Shown here: positions 1-7,055 of the stretch, piece by piece
Layout of the letters: each line of letters starts with the position of its first letter
How positions within the stretch are numbered: position 1 is the stretch's first letter
Assembly: GCF_900188375.1 (NCBI RefSeq)
Contig: NZ_FZOO01000003.1
Location: 248,001 to 312,000, forward strand
Source of the DNA: Geodermatophilus pulveris
GTDB taxonomy: Bacteria; Actinomycetota; Actinomycetes; Mycobacteriales; Geodermatophilaceae
DNA length: 64,000 nucleotides
Direction of reading: 5' to 3'
Notes under the pieces: generated by a model
What the model saw: the letters and a program-made list of their open reading frames with translations, nothing else
Databases searched by the model: none
What the model was told of the DNA's origin: nothing
Translations under genes and position numbers: made by a program

Positions 1-116
1 AGCTCGCCGAGCGCCTGATCCTCTTCCGGCGGCGGATCCGGATCGATACGGAATATGTCGAACCGGTCACGGTTGACGTCCAGCCACTCCAATGCCCCGC
101 ACAGCAACTGGTTCAC
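1..116 (-). CDS. Partial hypothetical ORF at left edge
   Basis: An open frame on the minus strand runs off the left edge. About 38 residues are visible, beginning with GTG and containing the stretch ALEWLDVNRDRFDIF, which has the amphipathic, non-repetitive look of real protein. I do not recognise the family. It starts 30 bp downstream of the small two-cysteine peptide gene on the same strand, so the two are probably co-transcribed. No clear ribosome binding site precedes the GTG, and an in-frame TGA lies 15 bp upstream of it, so the start must be close to this point. The 3' part is outside the window and no function can be given. Confidence 0.4.
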   Translation of the reverse strand, partial: MNQLLCGALEWLDVNRDRFDIFRIDPDPPPEEDQALGE

Positions 117-146
117 GCGTCGGCGCAGTCAGGGCTGTCTGTGCAC

Positions 147-338
147 CTACTGCTCCTTTACTACGACGCAGTAGTTGTTGGTGCAGACAAAGATCCGCTG
201 CTCAGCTGCCCGCGGCTGGACTTCCGACACGAGCCTCTGTACCAGGCTGTCGATGTCCGTGATCCCGTTCTCGGTGAGCTGTCGCTTCAGACCCTCGGTG
301 TCGGAGGCAGCTGCCTGTCCTCCTGAATACTCGGTCAT
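147..338 (-). CDS. Small two-cysteine peptide, possible RiPP precursor
   Basis: A 63-residue protein with a good ribosome binding site (GAGAGGAC, about 8 bp before ATG). Residues 1-47 are polar and charged, with a leader-like helix around ITDIDSLVQRLVSEV. The last 16 residues change character to a short hydrophobic segment with two cysteines four residues apart (IFVCTNNYCVVV) ending KEQ. This leader/core division is what many ribosomally made, modified peptide precursors look like, but no maturation enzyme is visible: only the start of one downstream ORF lies in the window. It sits inside the decayed element bounded by the tRNA-Ala fragment and has lower G+C than the core genes. A metal-binding or toxin/immunity peptide are alternatives. 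The ORF looks sound; the precursor role is inference only. Confidence 0.5.
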   Translation of the reverse strand: MTEYSGGQAAASDTEGLKRQLTENGITDIDSLVQRLVSEVQPRAAEQRIFVCTNNYCVVVKEQ

Positions 339-666
339 CGTGCGTCCTCTCTGCCTGTGGGAGTGACACGTTCAGCTCCGTAGGTCGGAATGGTCAGTCC
401 TGTCCCGATCTACTTCTGTCACTGGAGCACCCGTGGCAAATTAAGCGTGGCAGGCAGAGTACGGATGTCAAGGCACTGGGCGCCGGGTACGCAAAAATGC
501 GTACTGGGCAAGCGCAGGCCCCAAATGTCGGAGGCCCAGCAGACAAACCGGCAGCCCTCGGGCGGGGTAGAATAAGTGGGTCTTTCCCGAGGGTCGATGT
601 TGTCGCTTGCATTTGATCATGGAACTCACCTGGCGCTGGCGGCCACGGTCTGGCGGCCGACGTGCG
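339..666. other. Gene-free, lower G+C stretch
   Basis: No frame here shows actinobacterial codon bias or recognisable protein. Short ORFs on both strands have arginine/serine-rich translations typical of shadow frames. The base composition is visibly less G+C rich than the rest of the window, in keeping with foreign or decaying DNA. Confidence 0.5.
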
Positions 667-910
667 GTTCCGGCGGAGTCGGTCGGCCAGGTGGTACTGC
701 TCGGCGAGCTCGGGCTCAAGGGCTCCGTGGGCATCGTCCGGGGTGTGCTGCCGCCCGTGCTGGCCACGGCCACGGGTACGGGCACAGGCGGGACACCGGA
801 CGGTGGTAGTTGTGCCCGCGGCTAACGCGGGGGAGGCAGCCCTGGAGGGGAGCGTCGAGGTGCTCGCCGCCGGCCCCCTGGCCGAGCAGATCGCTCACCT
901 CAGGGGCCGG
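667..910 (+). pseudogene. Fragment of YifB/ComM-type Mg-chelatase-like ATPase
   Basis: Two pieces in different frames match the N-terminal domain of the YifB/ComM family. The first (about 682-796) reads VVLLGELGLKGSVGIVRGVL, the family's pattern just before the conserved RGVLPA segment. The second (about 800-908) reads VVVPAANAGEAALEGSVEV then LAEQIAHLRG. A +1 shift near 797 joins them. The AAA+ ATPase core and C-terminal domain are missing, so no product with activity can be made. YifB/ComM is a helicase-like ATPase linked to natural transformation; intact copies usually sit beside dprA, which is not seen here. The remnant fits a decayed accessory region. Confidence 0.6.
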
Positions 911-1127
911 GCGGCGTTGCCCCGCCACGCCCGGCGGCCGCTACGGCCGGTGCTGCGCGAGTCCGACCTGGAGACCGTCGGCCATCTCATCGCAGGCATG
1001 AACGGAAAACGGCTTGGGCACGATGCTGATCCTTCCAGCGAGGCCGCAGCCTCACAGGCAAGGAGTCAACCGAATCGGGGGCAGTCCCGTCCGGCCTGGG
1101 CTCACTGTGACGTGCGCCGGACAGCGC

Positions 1128-1394
1128 TCAACGCTCATGCGGGTGCACAGGTTCGCCCGCCTGAACGGTGGCGGACCACTCGAACCAGGCCCGGCCGCGC
1201 AGGTCGGGAACCTCAACGGGGCCCTCCACGATCAGGGTGGACCAATCGGGGTAGGCCCCGTCGGCCAGGGCCATGATGCGCAGCCGTCCACGAAGCCCGG
1301 CTGTCGCTCGTGCAGTGTCGGAGGACGGCAGCGCGGCGGCCGCTCGGTATCTCATGGTTGGCAGGGTCTTGGAGGCCGACGATGTGTTGGTCAC
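1128..1394 (-). CDS. Hypothetical 88-aa ORF, protein-like C-terminus
   Basis: The C-terminal half (from about residue 38) reads like real protein: LRIMALADGAYPDWSTLI followed by VEGPVEVPDLRGRAWFEW. The first 35 residues are serine/alanine/arginine-rich and may not belong to it, so the true start may be internal or the gene may be a fragment. I do not recognise a family. Neighbours are gene fragments of the decayed region, which makes a relic likely. No ribosome binding site decides the start. Confidence 0.35.
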   Translation of the reverse strand: MTNTSSASKTLPTMRYRAAAALPSSDTARATAGLRGRLRIMALADGAYPDWSTLIVEGPVEVPDLRGRAWFEWSATVQAGEPVHPHER

Positions 1395-1456
1395 GGTGTG
1401 TCACTCGGCCGAGTCGCTGACCGTGTCGGATCACTCCACCGGGCGACACCAACGAC

Positions 1457-1684
1457 GTGATGCCCCGCGTGCGCCTGCGCAAGGAGCGCCGCTACGACTC
1501 GCCGCGAGAGGTCGAAGTTGAGCAAGACGGTCGATGGTGCCGCCGGCTTCCCGTTCCGGTGGCTCCTGTGCGACGGCGGCCGGGGATGGAGGCCCAGGTC
1601 GGGTACACGCGGCAGCACGACTGGGGCTTCGGTAAGCACCCGGAATCCGTGCCGCCGGAGCGGCTACGAGTGCACTCGCCATGA
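1457..1684 (+). pseudogene. Short conserved-looking protein with two compensating frameshifts
   Basis: The frame opening at 1457/1460 starts with a sensible stretch, RVRLRKERRYDSPREVEVEQ, and ends with another, GYTRQHDWGFGKHPESVPP. The 50 bp between is nonsense in this frame (VPVAPVRRRP) but reads GFPFRWLLCDGGRGW in the next one. One base lost near 1535 and one regained near 1590 would explain this, leaving an open but corrupted 75-residue ORF. The aromatic, charged pattern resembles short actinobacterial proteins of unknown role. Treated as a damaged gene; sequencing errors could give the same picture. Confidence 0.4.
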
Positions 1685-1809
1685 TTCTCCCGCCCGCCAG
1701 GAACCCGGCCTAGCCTGGTTCCGCCACGGCTTCTTCCCCATGAGGCGGACGCAGGTTCGGCTCCATGCCCGAGGCCACCAGCCCCCATGGGGAGGGAGGA
1801 CCGAGAGCC

Positions 1810-2202
1810 GTGAGCCTCGAGAACCGGCTCACCGCCGCCCAGCTTGCCGCTCTGACGCCTGGCGACACCGTGACGATCGAGTCGGCCCCGGACGTTCGTG
1901 GCACCCGCTGGGCCGTCGGGACCGTCATCCGCGTCGGCGCCGCTGAGATTGTGGTCAAGAGTCGGGGCCGGCGCGGCACTTTCGTCGAGCGCTACGGGCG
2001 CCGGGACGGCATCCGGCGCAGCGGGAGCCCCGCCGAGCTGGTGAATGCCGAGCCGACCGAACCGGCCACAGCGGAGCAGCGCCGGGAGGCGCAACGGATT
2101 CACAGCCTCTACCGGGCCTGGAGCCGCAACCGCGCCGACGTCGACACCCTCCGGCAGTTGCACGCCGCCATCGGCGATTACCTGCTCACCCGGACGGGCT
2201 GA
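1810..2202 (+). CDS. Hypothetical protein, 130 aa
   Basis: This is the one intact-looking larger gene in the first 2.7 kb. From GTG 1810 the protein opens SLENRLTAAQLAALTPGDTV, then a beta-rich segment (residues 15-65, with TRWAVGTVIRVGAAEIVVKS and GTFVERYGRRDG) like a small barrel, and a C-terminal helical segment (residues 85-130, EQRREAQRIHSLYRAW). An upstream ATG at 1765 is possible, but its extra residues look non-coding and a purine-rich GGGAGGACCGAGAGCC precedes the GTG. The fold suggests a nucleic-acid or ligand-binding module, but no family is recognised. It probably belonged to the integrated element. Confidence 0.6.
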   Translation: MSLENRLTAAQLAALTPGDTVTIESAPDVRGTRWAVGTVIRVGAAEIVVKSRGRRGTFVERYGRRDGIRRSGSPAELVNAEPTEPATAEQRREAQRIHSLYRAWSRNRADVDTLRQLHAAIGDYLLTRTG

Positions 2203-2735
2203 CCGCGTGATCTTGCCCGGCGCCTCTACCGACTGTGCACAGGCCTGTGACGACCCGCCGCCGAGCACTCCTCACACGACACATGGCTCATGGTCCAAGG
2301 AGCTGGACTCGGACACATGCATCTGCGACAACATGTCGCTCGCGATCTTCCTCGCGCGGCTGGCGGTCCGGCCTACTCAATAGATGCGCGGCCCTTCGAA
2401 TGAGGGGCACGTGCTGCGTGCCGCCCTCCGACCTCGCCAAAGCCGGCGGGGAGGACGGCCCCCGAGGTGGCCCAGTCACGCGCCGAGATCAGCCGCCTGC
2501 GGGCCCACACCGCCTGATTACCCGACCGGGTCGCCCGCCGACGACCGCACGCGGGGCCCGCGTCGTCCACCCGCCAGCCACTTCCGCGGCCAGCGGTGGT
2601 TGCAGTTCTGGTTGCAGTTGCGGTGAATCCGTGGCTGTTCGCCTCCGTCCGCTGCTGTCTCGAAAGGTGTCGAACCCGCTGGTCAAAGGGCCATCATGGA
2701 CGCTGACGGACCACCATGAACGCGATCATGACGGC
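2203..2735. other. Non-coding end of the putative integrated element
   Basis: No convincing gene is seen in this 530 bp. The only notable structure is a 12-bp tandem repeat at 2598-2619. An integrase gene, expected next to many tRNA-borne attachment sites, is absent here, so it is either lost or at the other end of the element to the left of the window. Confidence 0.5.
2598..2619 (+). repeat. Tandem 12-bp repeat, possible integrase arm sites
   Basis: The 10-mer GGTTGCAGTT occurs at 2598-2607 and again at 2610-2619, giving a 12-bp period. It lies about 115 bp inside the tRNA-Ala fragment. Short direct repeats at this distance from an attachment core are typical of tyrosine-integrase arm-type binding sites, but that role is inferred from position only. 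Confidence 0.35.
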
Positions 2736-2779
2736 CTGGCAGTGTGGGGGTCAGGGGTTCGAGTCCCCTCAGCTCCACC
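2736..2779 (+). other. Attachment site: 3' half of tRNA-Ala(GGC)
   Basis: The sequence gives a tRNA from the anticodon loop to the 3' end. It has loop CTGGCAG (anticodon GGC, U33 and A37 in place), 3' anticodon strand TGTGG, variable loop GGGTC, a perfect T arm (AGGGG, loop TTCGAGT, CCCCT) and acceptor strand CAGCTCC plus ACC. The 5' half is missing: the bases before it (ACGGC) do not pair with TGTGG, and no GGGGCTG acceptor strand lies upstream. Such 3' halves are left when an element integrates by recombination within a tRNA gene. The boundary between odd DNA on the left and core DNA on the right agrees. It is not a functional tRNA. Confidence 0.7.
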
Positions 2780-2843
2780 CCGACGACCAGGCCGTTCTCC
2801 TTCTGGAGGGCGGCCTGAGTCGTCCCTGGGAGCGGGCCGGGAC

Positions 2844-2960
2844 ATGGGGCCCAGTTGGATCAGGGTCGCCCGCGACGCGATCGTCGCCGACGAGCAGCTG
2901 TCCTCCTGGATCGACGCGGCCATGGACGACGACGCCAGGGCCGGCGCGAGCGGTCGGTGA
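2844..2960 (+). CDS. Small hypothetical protein, 38 aa
   Basis: ATG at 2844 opens a 38-residue frame with good codon bias and a plausible amphipathic helix (IRVARDAIVADEQLSSWIDA) followed by an acidic stretch AAMDDDARAG. It lies right after the attachment site, at the start of the core chromosome. The ribosome binding site is weak and no family is recognised; it could be the end of a larger gene cut by the integration. Confidence 0.35.
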   Translation: MGPSWIRVARDAIVADEQLSSWIDAAMDDDARAGASGR

Positions 2961-2988
2961 CCGATCCGGGGAAGGGGCGGCCGGCCGG

Positions 2989-3450
2989 TCAGCCGTTGCT
3001 CGTGTCGGCGACGCCGCGGCGGGCGTCGTCCACCGTCAGCGCGATGCGCCTGGCACGGGTGGGCGGGGTCCGTGCGGAGGCGATCCAGCGGAGGGTGTTG
3101 CGGCGGGTCGAGGTGGGGGACGCCGCGAAGTGGTCGCCGGCCGGGGGACCGGCGGCGAGGGCGTCGGCGAGGTCGGCCGGGACGACGAGGGCGTCGACGT
3201 CGTCCATCGCGTCCCACATGCCGGTGGCGCTGGCCTGCTGGACGGACGCCGCGCCCGCGGGCTGCATGCGCCCGGTGGCGGGGAGCCGCTCGGCGCGGTC
3301 CTCGTAGGTCCTGGGCCACGGCTGGGTGCGCCGCGGGCTGATGAGCTGCGTGGTCCGCTCGTCGTCGAGGCGGCGGCGGATGCCGTCGATCCAGCCGAAG
3401 GCGACCAGATGGTCGAGGACCCGCTCGTGCGGGACGTACCTCGTGGGCAC
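2989..3450 (-). pseudogene. YdeI/OmpD-associated family protein, 5'-truncated
   Basis: The frame matches the YdeI/OmpD-associated family: FGWIDGIRRRLDDERTTQLI, ISPRRTQPW, then a C-terminal DVDALVVPADLADALAA and TPPTRARRI. Family members usually begin some 40-50 residues earlier. Homology does continue upstream of the only usable start (GTG 3450) as RDEAVRLVTWKK, but no start codon occurs before an in-frame TGA, which is the stop codon of the neighbouring small membrane protein gene (3553-3555). The N-terminal part therefore seems lost, or the protein starts at the GTG and is short (153 aa). The family's role is poorly known. Confidence 0.55.
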
Positions 3451-3552
3451 CGACTTCTTCCAGGTGACCAGCCGGACGGCCTCATCCCGGCCGGGGCGGC
3501 CATCACGCCGTCCCCCGGCCGGGTCCGCGGGAGCGGAGGGAGGCGCGCGTGC

Positions 3553-3756
3553 TCACCGGGACCGCTGCTGGCCCCGCGCGACGAGGACGAGACCGCCCAC
3601 GACCACCACGACCGGCACCCACGACGGCAGACCGAGCGGTCCGAGCAGCAGGCCGACCACGGAGACCACGACCTGGAAGCCGACGATGAGGCCGACCGCG
3701 ACCAGCACCCAGAACAGGACGGGCTGCTCGGCCTGCAGCCGGCGCAGGTAGCTCAT
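3553..3756 (-). CDS. Small two-helix membrane protein, 67 aa
   Basis: ATG 3756 is preceded by GAGGAG at ideal spacing. The protein has a short basic N-terminus (MSYLRRLQAEQP), one hydrophobic helix at about residues 13-40, a GLP turn, and a second at about 45-61, ending RGQQRSR. It is very likely an inner-membrane protein with both ends cytoplasmic by the positive-inside rule. No family is recognised. The truncated YdeI frame follows directly downstream in the same frame. Confidence 0.65.
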   Translation of the reverse strand: MSYLRRLQAEQPVLFWVLVAVGLIVGFQVVVSVVGLLLGPLGLPSWVPVVVVVGGLVLVARGQQRSR

Positions 3757-3990
3757 GGCGTCTCCTCGGTCGGATCGGTCGGCGCGGGTCCAGGACCCGA
3801 TCACCGGCCACGTCGGCAGTGCGCGGTCCGGACCGGAGCTGCCCGTGCCCCGGGGAACGTCCCCCGGTGACACCGGCGTTCCCGCCACCGGCAGCCGTGT
3901 CCCGCACGAGGACAGCCGGACGCGCCATCCTGAGGGTGCGCTCGCGGGCGTCGCGCAGGACGACCCGGTCGCCGGCAGAGGGGGTTCGCG

Positions 3991-4443
3991 GTGGATCCGT
4001 TCCTGTACGGCTCCGACGGCACCGATCCCGAGGAGGACTCCGGCGTGCTGGAAGCGCAGGACACCCTCGAGGACCTCGACGGTGTGGGAGACACCCTCGA
4101 CACGGGCTGGTCGCCCGCGGAGCGCCCGTGGGCGGTCGCGGACTGGGGCACCACGGAGCGGGAGGAGCTGGCCGGGGAGAGCCTGACCGGCCGCCTGGCC
4201 CGCGAGGTGCCCGAACCGCAGGAGGTGGACGGCGACGGTCTCGGGGACACCACGGACACCGACGGTGAGCTGGTGGACGACGAGGTCGGCGGCTCGCGCG
4301 CGGGCAGGCTGGTCGAGGCCGCCGACGAGGGGTGGAGCGACGTCGAGTCCGAGCTGCACGCCGTCGACGTCGGCATCGACGCCGGCGCCGCCTCCGCCGA
4401 GGAGGCGGCGGTGCACGTCGTCCCGGACGGGGAGGACCGGTGA
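3991..4443 (+). CDS. DUF5709 family protein
   Basis: A 150-residue, strongly acidic protein starting GTG after AGAGGGGG. It has the DUF5709 pattern: an N-terminal acidic segment (DPFLYGSDGTDPEEDSGV), a central APE/WGTT region (SPAERPWAVADWGTTEREE), ESLTGRLAREVPEP, and a C-terminal AEEAAVHVVPDGE. The family is common in actinobacteria and its function is unknown; no signal peptide or membrane segment is visible, so it is probably cytoplasmic. It stands alone between a divergent membrane protein gene and a convergent GAF-ANTAR gene. Confidence 0.75.
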   Translation: MDPFLYGSDGTDPEEDSGVLEAQDTLEDLDGVGDTLDTGWSPAERPWAVADWGTTEREELAGESLTGRLAREVPEPQEVDGDGLGDTTDTDGELVDDEVGGSRAGRLVEAADEGWSDVESELHAVDVGIDAGAASAEEAAVHVVPDGEDR

Positions 4444-4479
4444 CCGCGTGCCGTGACGCGACCGTGCCGGCCGCCGGCG

Positions 4480-5193
4480 TCAGCGGCGCCGCGGTTGCGG
4501 GTCCACCCCGGTCTCGACCAGCCGCCGGGCGACCTCGGCCAGCTTGACGTTGCCGTCCTGGGAGACCGTGGCGAGCAGCTCGAAGGCCCGCGCGGCGGTG
4601 ACCTTGTGCCGCTCCATCAGGATGCCCTGGGCCTGGCCGATCACCGTCCGGTTGGCCAGCGCGCTCTCGAGGTTCTCCCGGTCCAGCGTGCGGGTGTAGG
4701 CCACCGTGGCGTGGGCGGCGAGGCCGCCGGCGAGGGCGACGGTCTCGTCGTCGAAGGCGTCCGGCTCCCGGCCGTAGACGTTGAGGGAGCCCAGCCCGAC
4801 CTCGGCGGTGGCCAGCCGGAGCGACAGGATGCTGCGCACCCCGAGCCGCCCGGCCACCTGCGCGCCCCAGCCGCTCCAGCGGCCGTCGGTCAGCAGGTCA
4901 CGGGAGTGGACGACGTCCTGGTCCCGGGCCGCGTCGATGCACGGGCCCTCGCCCCGGTCGTACTGCAACGCGTCCCCCGCGCCGGCCACGTCACCGGAGA
5001 CCGCGACCGTGGTCAGCCGGCGCCGTCGGTCCAGCAGGGTGATGCTGGCGGCCGCCCCGGGGACGAACCTCCGGGCCAGGAGGACCGCACGGTCGAGCAC
5101 CTGCCGGGAGACCGGTTGCGCGTGCAGCTCGCGGGCCAGCAGGTCGAGGACGTCCCCTGTGGACACGAGGGGTCCACGGGAGGGACCGGTCAT
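4480..5193 (-). CDS. GAF and ANTAR domain regulator
   Basis: 237 residues. A GAF sensor domain covers about residues 25-165 (RFVPGAAASITLLD, YDRGEGPCIDAAR, LSLRLATAEVGLGSLNVYG) and a C-terminal ANTAR RNA-binding domain about 175-228 (ESALANRTVIGQAQGILMER, VSQDGNVKLAEVARRLV). ANTAR proteins bind tandem hairpins in leader RNA and prevent transcription termination; the GAF domain would supply the signal. Proteins of this arrangement are abundant in Geodermatophilaceae and often work in stress signalling. It heads a stretch of signalling genes (4480-9518). The start ATG 5193 has GCCGACC upstream and no strong Shine-Dalgarno. Confidence 0.85.
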   Translation of the reverse strand: MTGPSRGPLVSTGDVLDLLARELHAQPVSRQVLDRAVLLARRFVPGAAASITLLDRRRRLTTVAVSGDVAGAGDALQYDRGEGPCIDAARDQDVVHSRDLLTDGRWSGWGAQVAGRLGVRSILSLRLATAEVGLGSLNVYGREPDAFDDETVALAGGLAAHATVAYTRTLDRENLESALANRTVIGQAQGILMERHKVTAARAFELLATVSQDGNVKLAEVARRLVETGVDPQPRRR

Positions 5194-5360
5194 GGTCGGC
5201 TACCACCTGTGCTCGGCGGCGGCGACCTCCTGGGCTTGAAGTCCGTGCCGCGCGACTGGATCGATTGTCCCCGGACGCCGACGGGGCGTCCACTGCACCC
5301 CGGCCGGAACGCCCACGTCACCGGCGGGTGGGGGCGCCGGAGAGAACCGGGCCCGGGTGC

Positions 5361-5708
5361 TCACCCGCCGGGGGAGCGGTGCCTCTCGGCACGGTGCATC
5401 CGGTGGTGGACCCACAGCACCAGGCAGCGCAGGGCGGCGAAGCCCTCGGGGGAGGCGTACCCCTGCTCGAACCGGGCGGCCTCGATCAGTCGGTCGCCGT
5501 CGACGGACCCGCCGGCGGCGAACCGGGCGAGCACCTCCCCGGTCAGCGACCGGCTGCTGTGGAGCCGGCCGATGCCGAGCGCCACGGCGTCCGACACGGT
5601 CAGGCTGTACGGCGGGTGCTGCAGGGCGGCCCGGCGGTCGAGCACGTGAGTGACCTCGCTGCGGACCTGCGCCTCCGTGGCGGGCACCCCGCGGGCGGTG
5701 ACGTCCAC
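5361..5708 (-). CDS. Hypothetical protein coupled to FlbD-like gene
   Basis: 115 residues from GTG 5708, beginning 7 bp after the stop of the FlbD-like gene, so translation is probably coupled. The protein is mainly helical: EAQVRSEVTHVLDRRAALQH, SDAVALGIGRLHSSRSLTGE, then an arginine/histidine-rich end (VLWVHHRMHRAERH). Coding bias is convincing from this GTG onward, while the longer upstream frame is not protein-like. I do not recognise a family. The pairing with a FlbD-like protein suggests a shared regulatory role, but this is inference. Confidence 0.55.
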   Translation of the reverse strand: MDVTARGVPATEAQVRSEVTHVLDRRAALQHPPYSLTVSDAVALGIGRLHSSRSLTGEVLARFAAGGSVDGDRLIEAARFEQGYASPEGFAALRCLVLWVHHRMHRAERHRSPGG

Positions 5709-5715
5709 CGGCCGG

Positions 5716-5997
5716 TCAGGACGGCCGGAGCGACACCACGGGCGCCGGGGCCGGGGTGTCGTGCCGGCCGGGGCCCAGCGGGTCGGCGTCCTCGCCGCGG
5801 TCGAGCAGGTAGCAGGCCGCGATGTCCCCGGCGCGGTCCTCGACGATGCGCCGGATGACCTGGTCGACCGTCTCGCGGACGCAGTACGTGCTGCCGTCGG
5901 TCGTGACGACGACGGTGTCCGGACCGGCCTCGACCCGCTCGATGTGGTCGGGGTCCAGGCGACAGTGCTCGCCGGTGCGGCGGGTGACACCGATCAT
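5716..5997 (-). CDS. FlbD-like small protein
   Basis: 93 residues from ATG 5997, with AGGAGG nine bases before it. The first 60 residues follow the FlbD family pattern seen in flagellar operons: MIGVTRRTGEHCRLDPDHIE, then VEAGPDTVVVTTDGSTY and VRETVDQVIRRIVEDR. FlbD is a short protein of unclear biochemistry encoded among flagellar genes. No other flagellar gene is in the window and the neighbours are two-component and ANTAR regulators, so the domain may have been reused as a small regulator. The extra 33-residue tail (ACYLLDRGEDADPLG...) is not part of the usual family. The downstream 115-aa gene is coupled. Confidence 0.7.
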   Translation of the reverse strand: MIGVTRRTGEHCRLDPDHIERVEAGPDTVVVTTDGSTYCVRETVDQVIRRIVEDRAGDIAACYLLDRGEDADPLGPGRHDTPAPAPVVSLRPS

Positions 5998-6216
5998 CGC
6001 GGTCCTCCTGCTGGGCGGGGCATCGGGCCCCGGCGGCTCCCTCGGGGGTGAGGTGCCGGTCGCTTCGGCGTCGCCGGCGCCGGTCTTGAGCCCGCACGGC
6101 GGCCCCGCCCCGTCCGGGTGAGGCCGGCGCGCCTCGCTCAAGGCGCCCGGGAGCGCCGCCGATCACCCGGTCAGGTGACGCCGCCCGGCGTCACGCCGCA
6201 CGCATGGGGAGACGTC

Positions 6217-6912
6217 GTGTCCGAGCATTCCGTGCTGGTCGTCGAGGACACCGAGGAGATCAGGGAACTGGTCTGCACGGTCCTGCGCCGGGCCGGGATG
6301 CACGTCCGCGCGGTCGCGTCCGGGGCGCAGGCCCTCACCGAGGTGCGCCGCGCCGTCCCCGACGTCGTCGTCCTCGACCTCGGCCTGCCGGACGCCGACG
6401 GCACCGAGGTGTGCCGGCAGATCCGCGCCGAGAGCGAGTGCTACGTGCTGATGCTCACCGCGCGCGCCGAGGAGGTCGACCTGCTGATCGGGCTGGCCGT
6501 CGGCGCCGACGGGTACATGGCCAAGCCGTTCTCGCCGCGGGAGCTGGTCGCCCGCGTGCAGGCCATGCTGCGCCGCCCCCGCGTCCCGGCCCCGGTGCCC
6601 GCCCCGGCCGAGTCGGTGGTGCGGCTGGCCGAGCTCGAGGTGGACGAGGACAGCCGCGAGGTCCGGGTCGACGGCGCGGTCGTCGACCTCACCCGCACCG
6701 AGTTCGACCTGCTGGCGGCGCTGGCCTCCCGGCCGGGCCGGGTGCTGCAGCGTGAGACGCTGCTGCGCGAGGTCTGGCGGACCGACTGGGAGGGCAGCGT
6801 CCGCCTGGTCGAGGCGCACATGTCCAACCTGCGCCGCAAGCTGCAGGCCGCGGGGCTGTCCTCGCCGGAGATCCGCACCGTGCGCGGGGTGGGCTACCGG
6901 TTGGTGTCCTGA
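6217..6912 (+). CDS. OmpR/PhoB-type response regulator
   Basis: 231 residues from GTG 6217 (GGGGAGA upstream; the longer frame before it is not protein-like). Receiver domain at residues 5-118 with the acidic pair E10-D11, phospho-acceptor D54 (VVLDLGLPDADG), T81 and K103 (MAKPF). Winged-helix DNA-binding domain at 135-229 (LTRTEFDLLAALASRPGRVL, HMSNLRRKLQ, VRGVGYRLV). All catalytic residues are present, so it should work as a phosphorylation-dependent transcription factor. No kinase lies immediately next to it on this strand; the PAS kinase at 7972-9198 on the opposite strand is the closest candidate partner. Confidence 0.9.
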   Translation: MSEHSVLVVEDTEEIRELVCTVLRRAGMHVRAVASGAQALTEVRRAVPDVVVLDLGLPDADGTEVCRQIRAESECYVLMLTARAEEVDLLIGLAVGADGYMAKPFSPRELVARVQAMLRRPRVPAPVPAPAESVVRLAELEVDEDSREVRVDGAVVDLTRTEFDLLAALASRPGRVLQRETLLREVWRTDWEGSVRLVEAHMSNLRRKLQAAGLSSPEIRTVRGVGYRLVS

Positions 6913-6986
6913 CGCCCACGGGCATCGTCGCCCGACCCACTCCCGATCTGCGACACGACAACGGCCCCGGAGCCCCCGAACCGGCC

Positions 6987-7055
6987 GCAGCGCACCCGCC
7001 CCGTCCCCGCGAGGCATCCGCGAGAAGAGCGGACCCCTCAGTGGGCGGCCACGGC
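6987..7055 (-). repeat. About 69-bp repeat, copy 1
   Basis: This segment recurs at 7899-7967 with many matching blocks (CACCCGCCCCGT.CCCGC, ATCCGC, CCCCTCAGTGGGCGGCCACGG). Copy 1 overlaps the stop codon and last codons of the receiver/HPt gene (tca at 7038-7040) and continues as its 3' untranslated region. It could be a duplicated gene end or a dispersed 3' UTR element. Confidence 0.6.

Noticed and set aside
2736-2779. 3' end of tmRNA (ssrA) as an alternative identity
   Set aside because: The acceptor CAGCTCC fits both, but the anticodon loop CTGGCAG, variable loop and 3' stem TGTGG are those of tRNA-Ala(GGC); tmRNA has no such loop.
2726-3319. Long minus-strand ORF ending in EGTRTPDPH-like peptide
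   Set aside because: This peptide is the common false translation of a tRNA 3' half, and the rest is an Arg/Pro-rich shadow.
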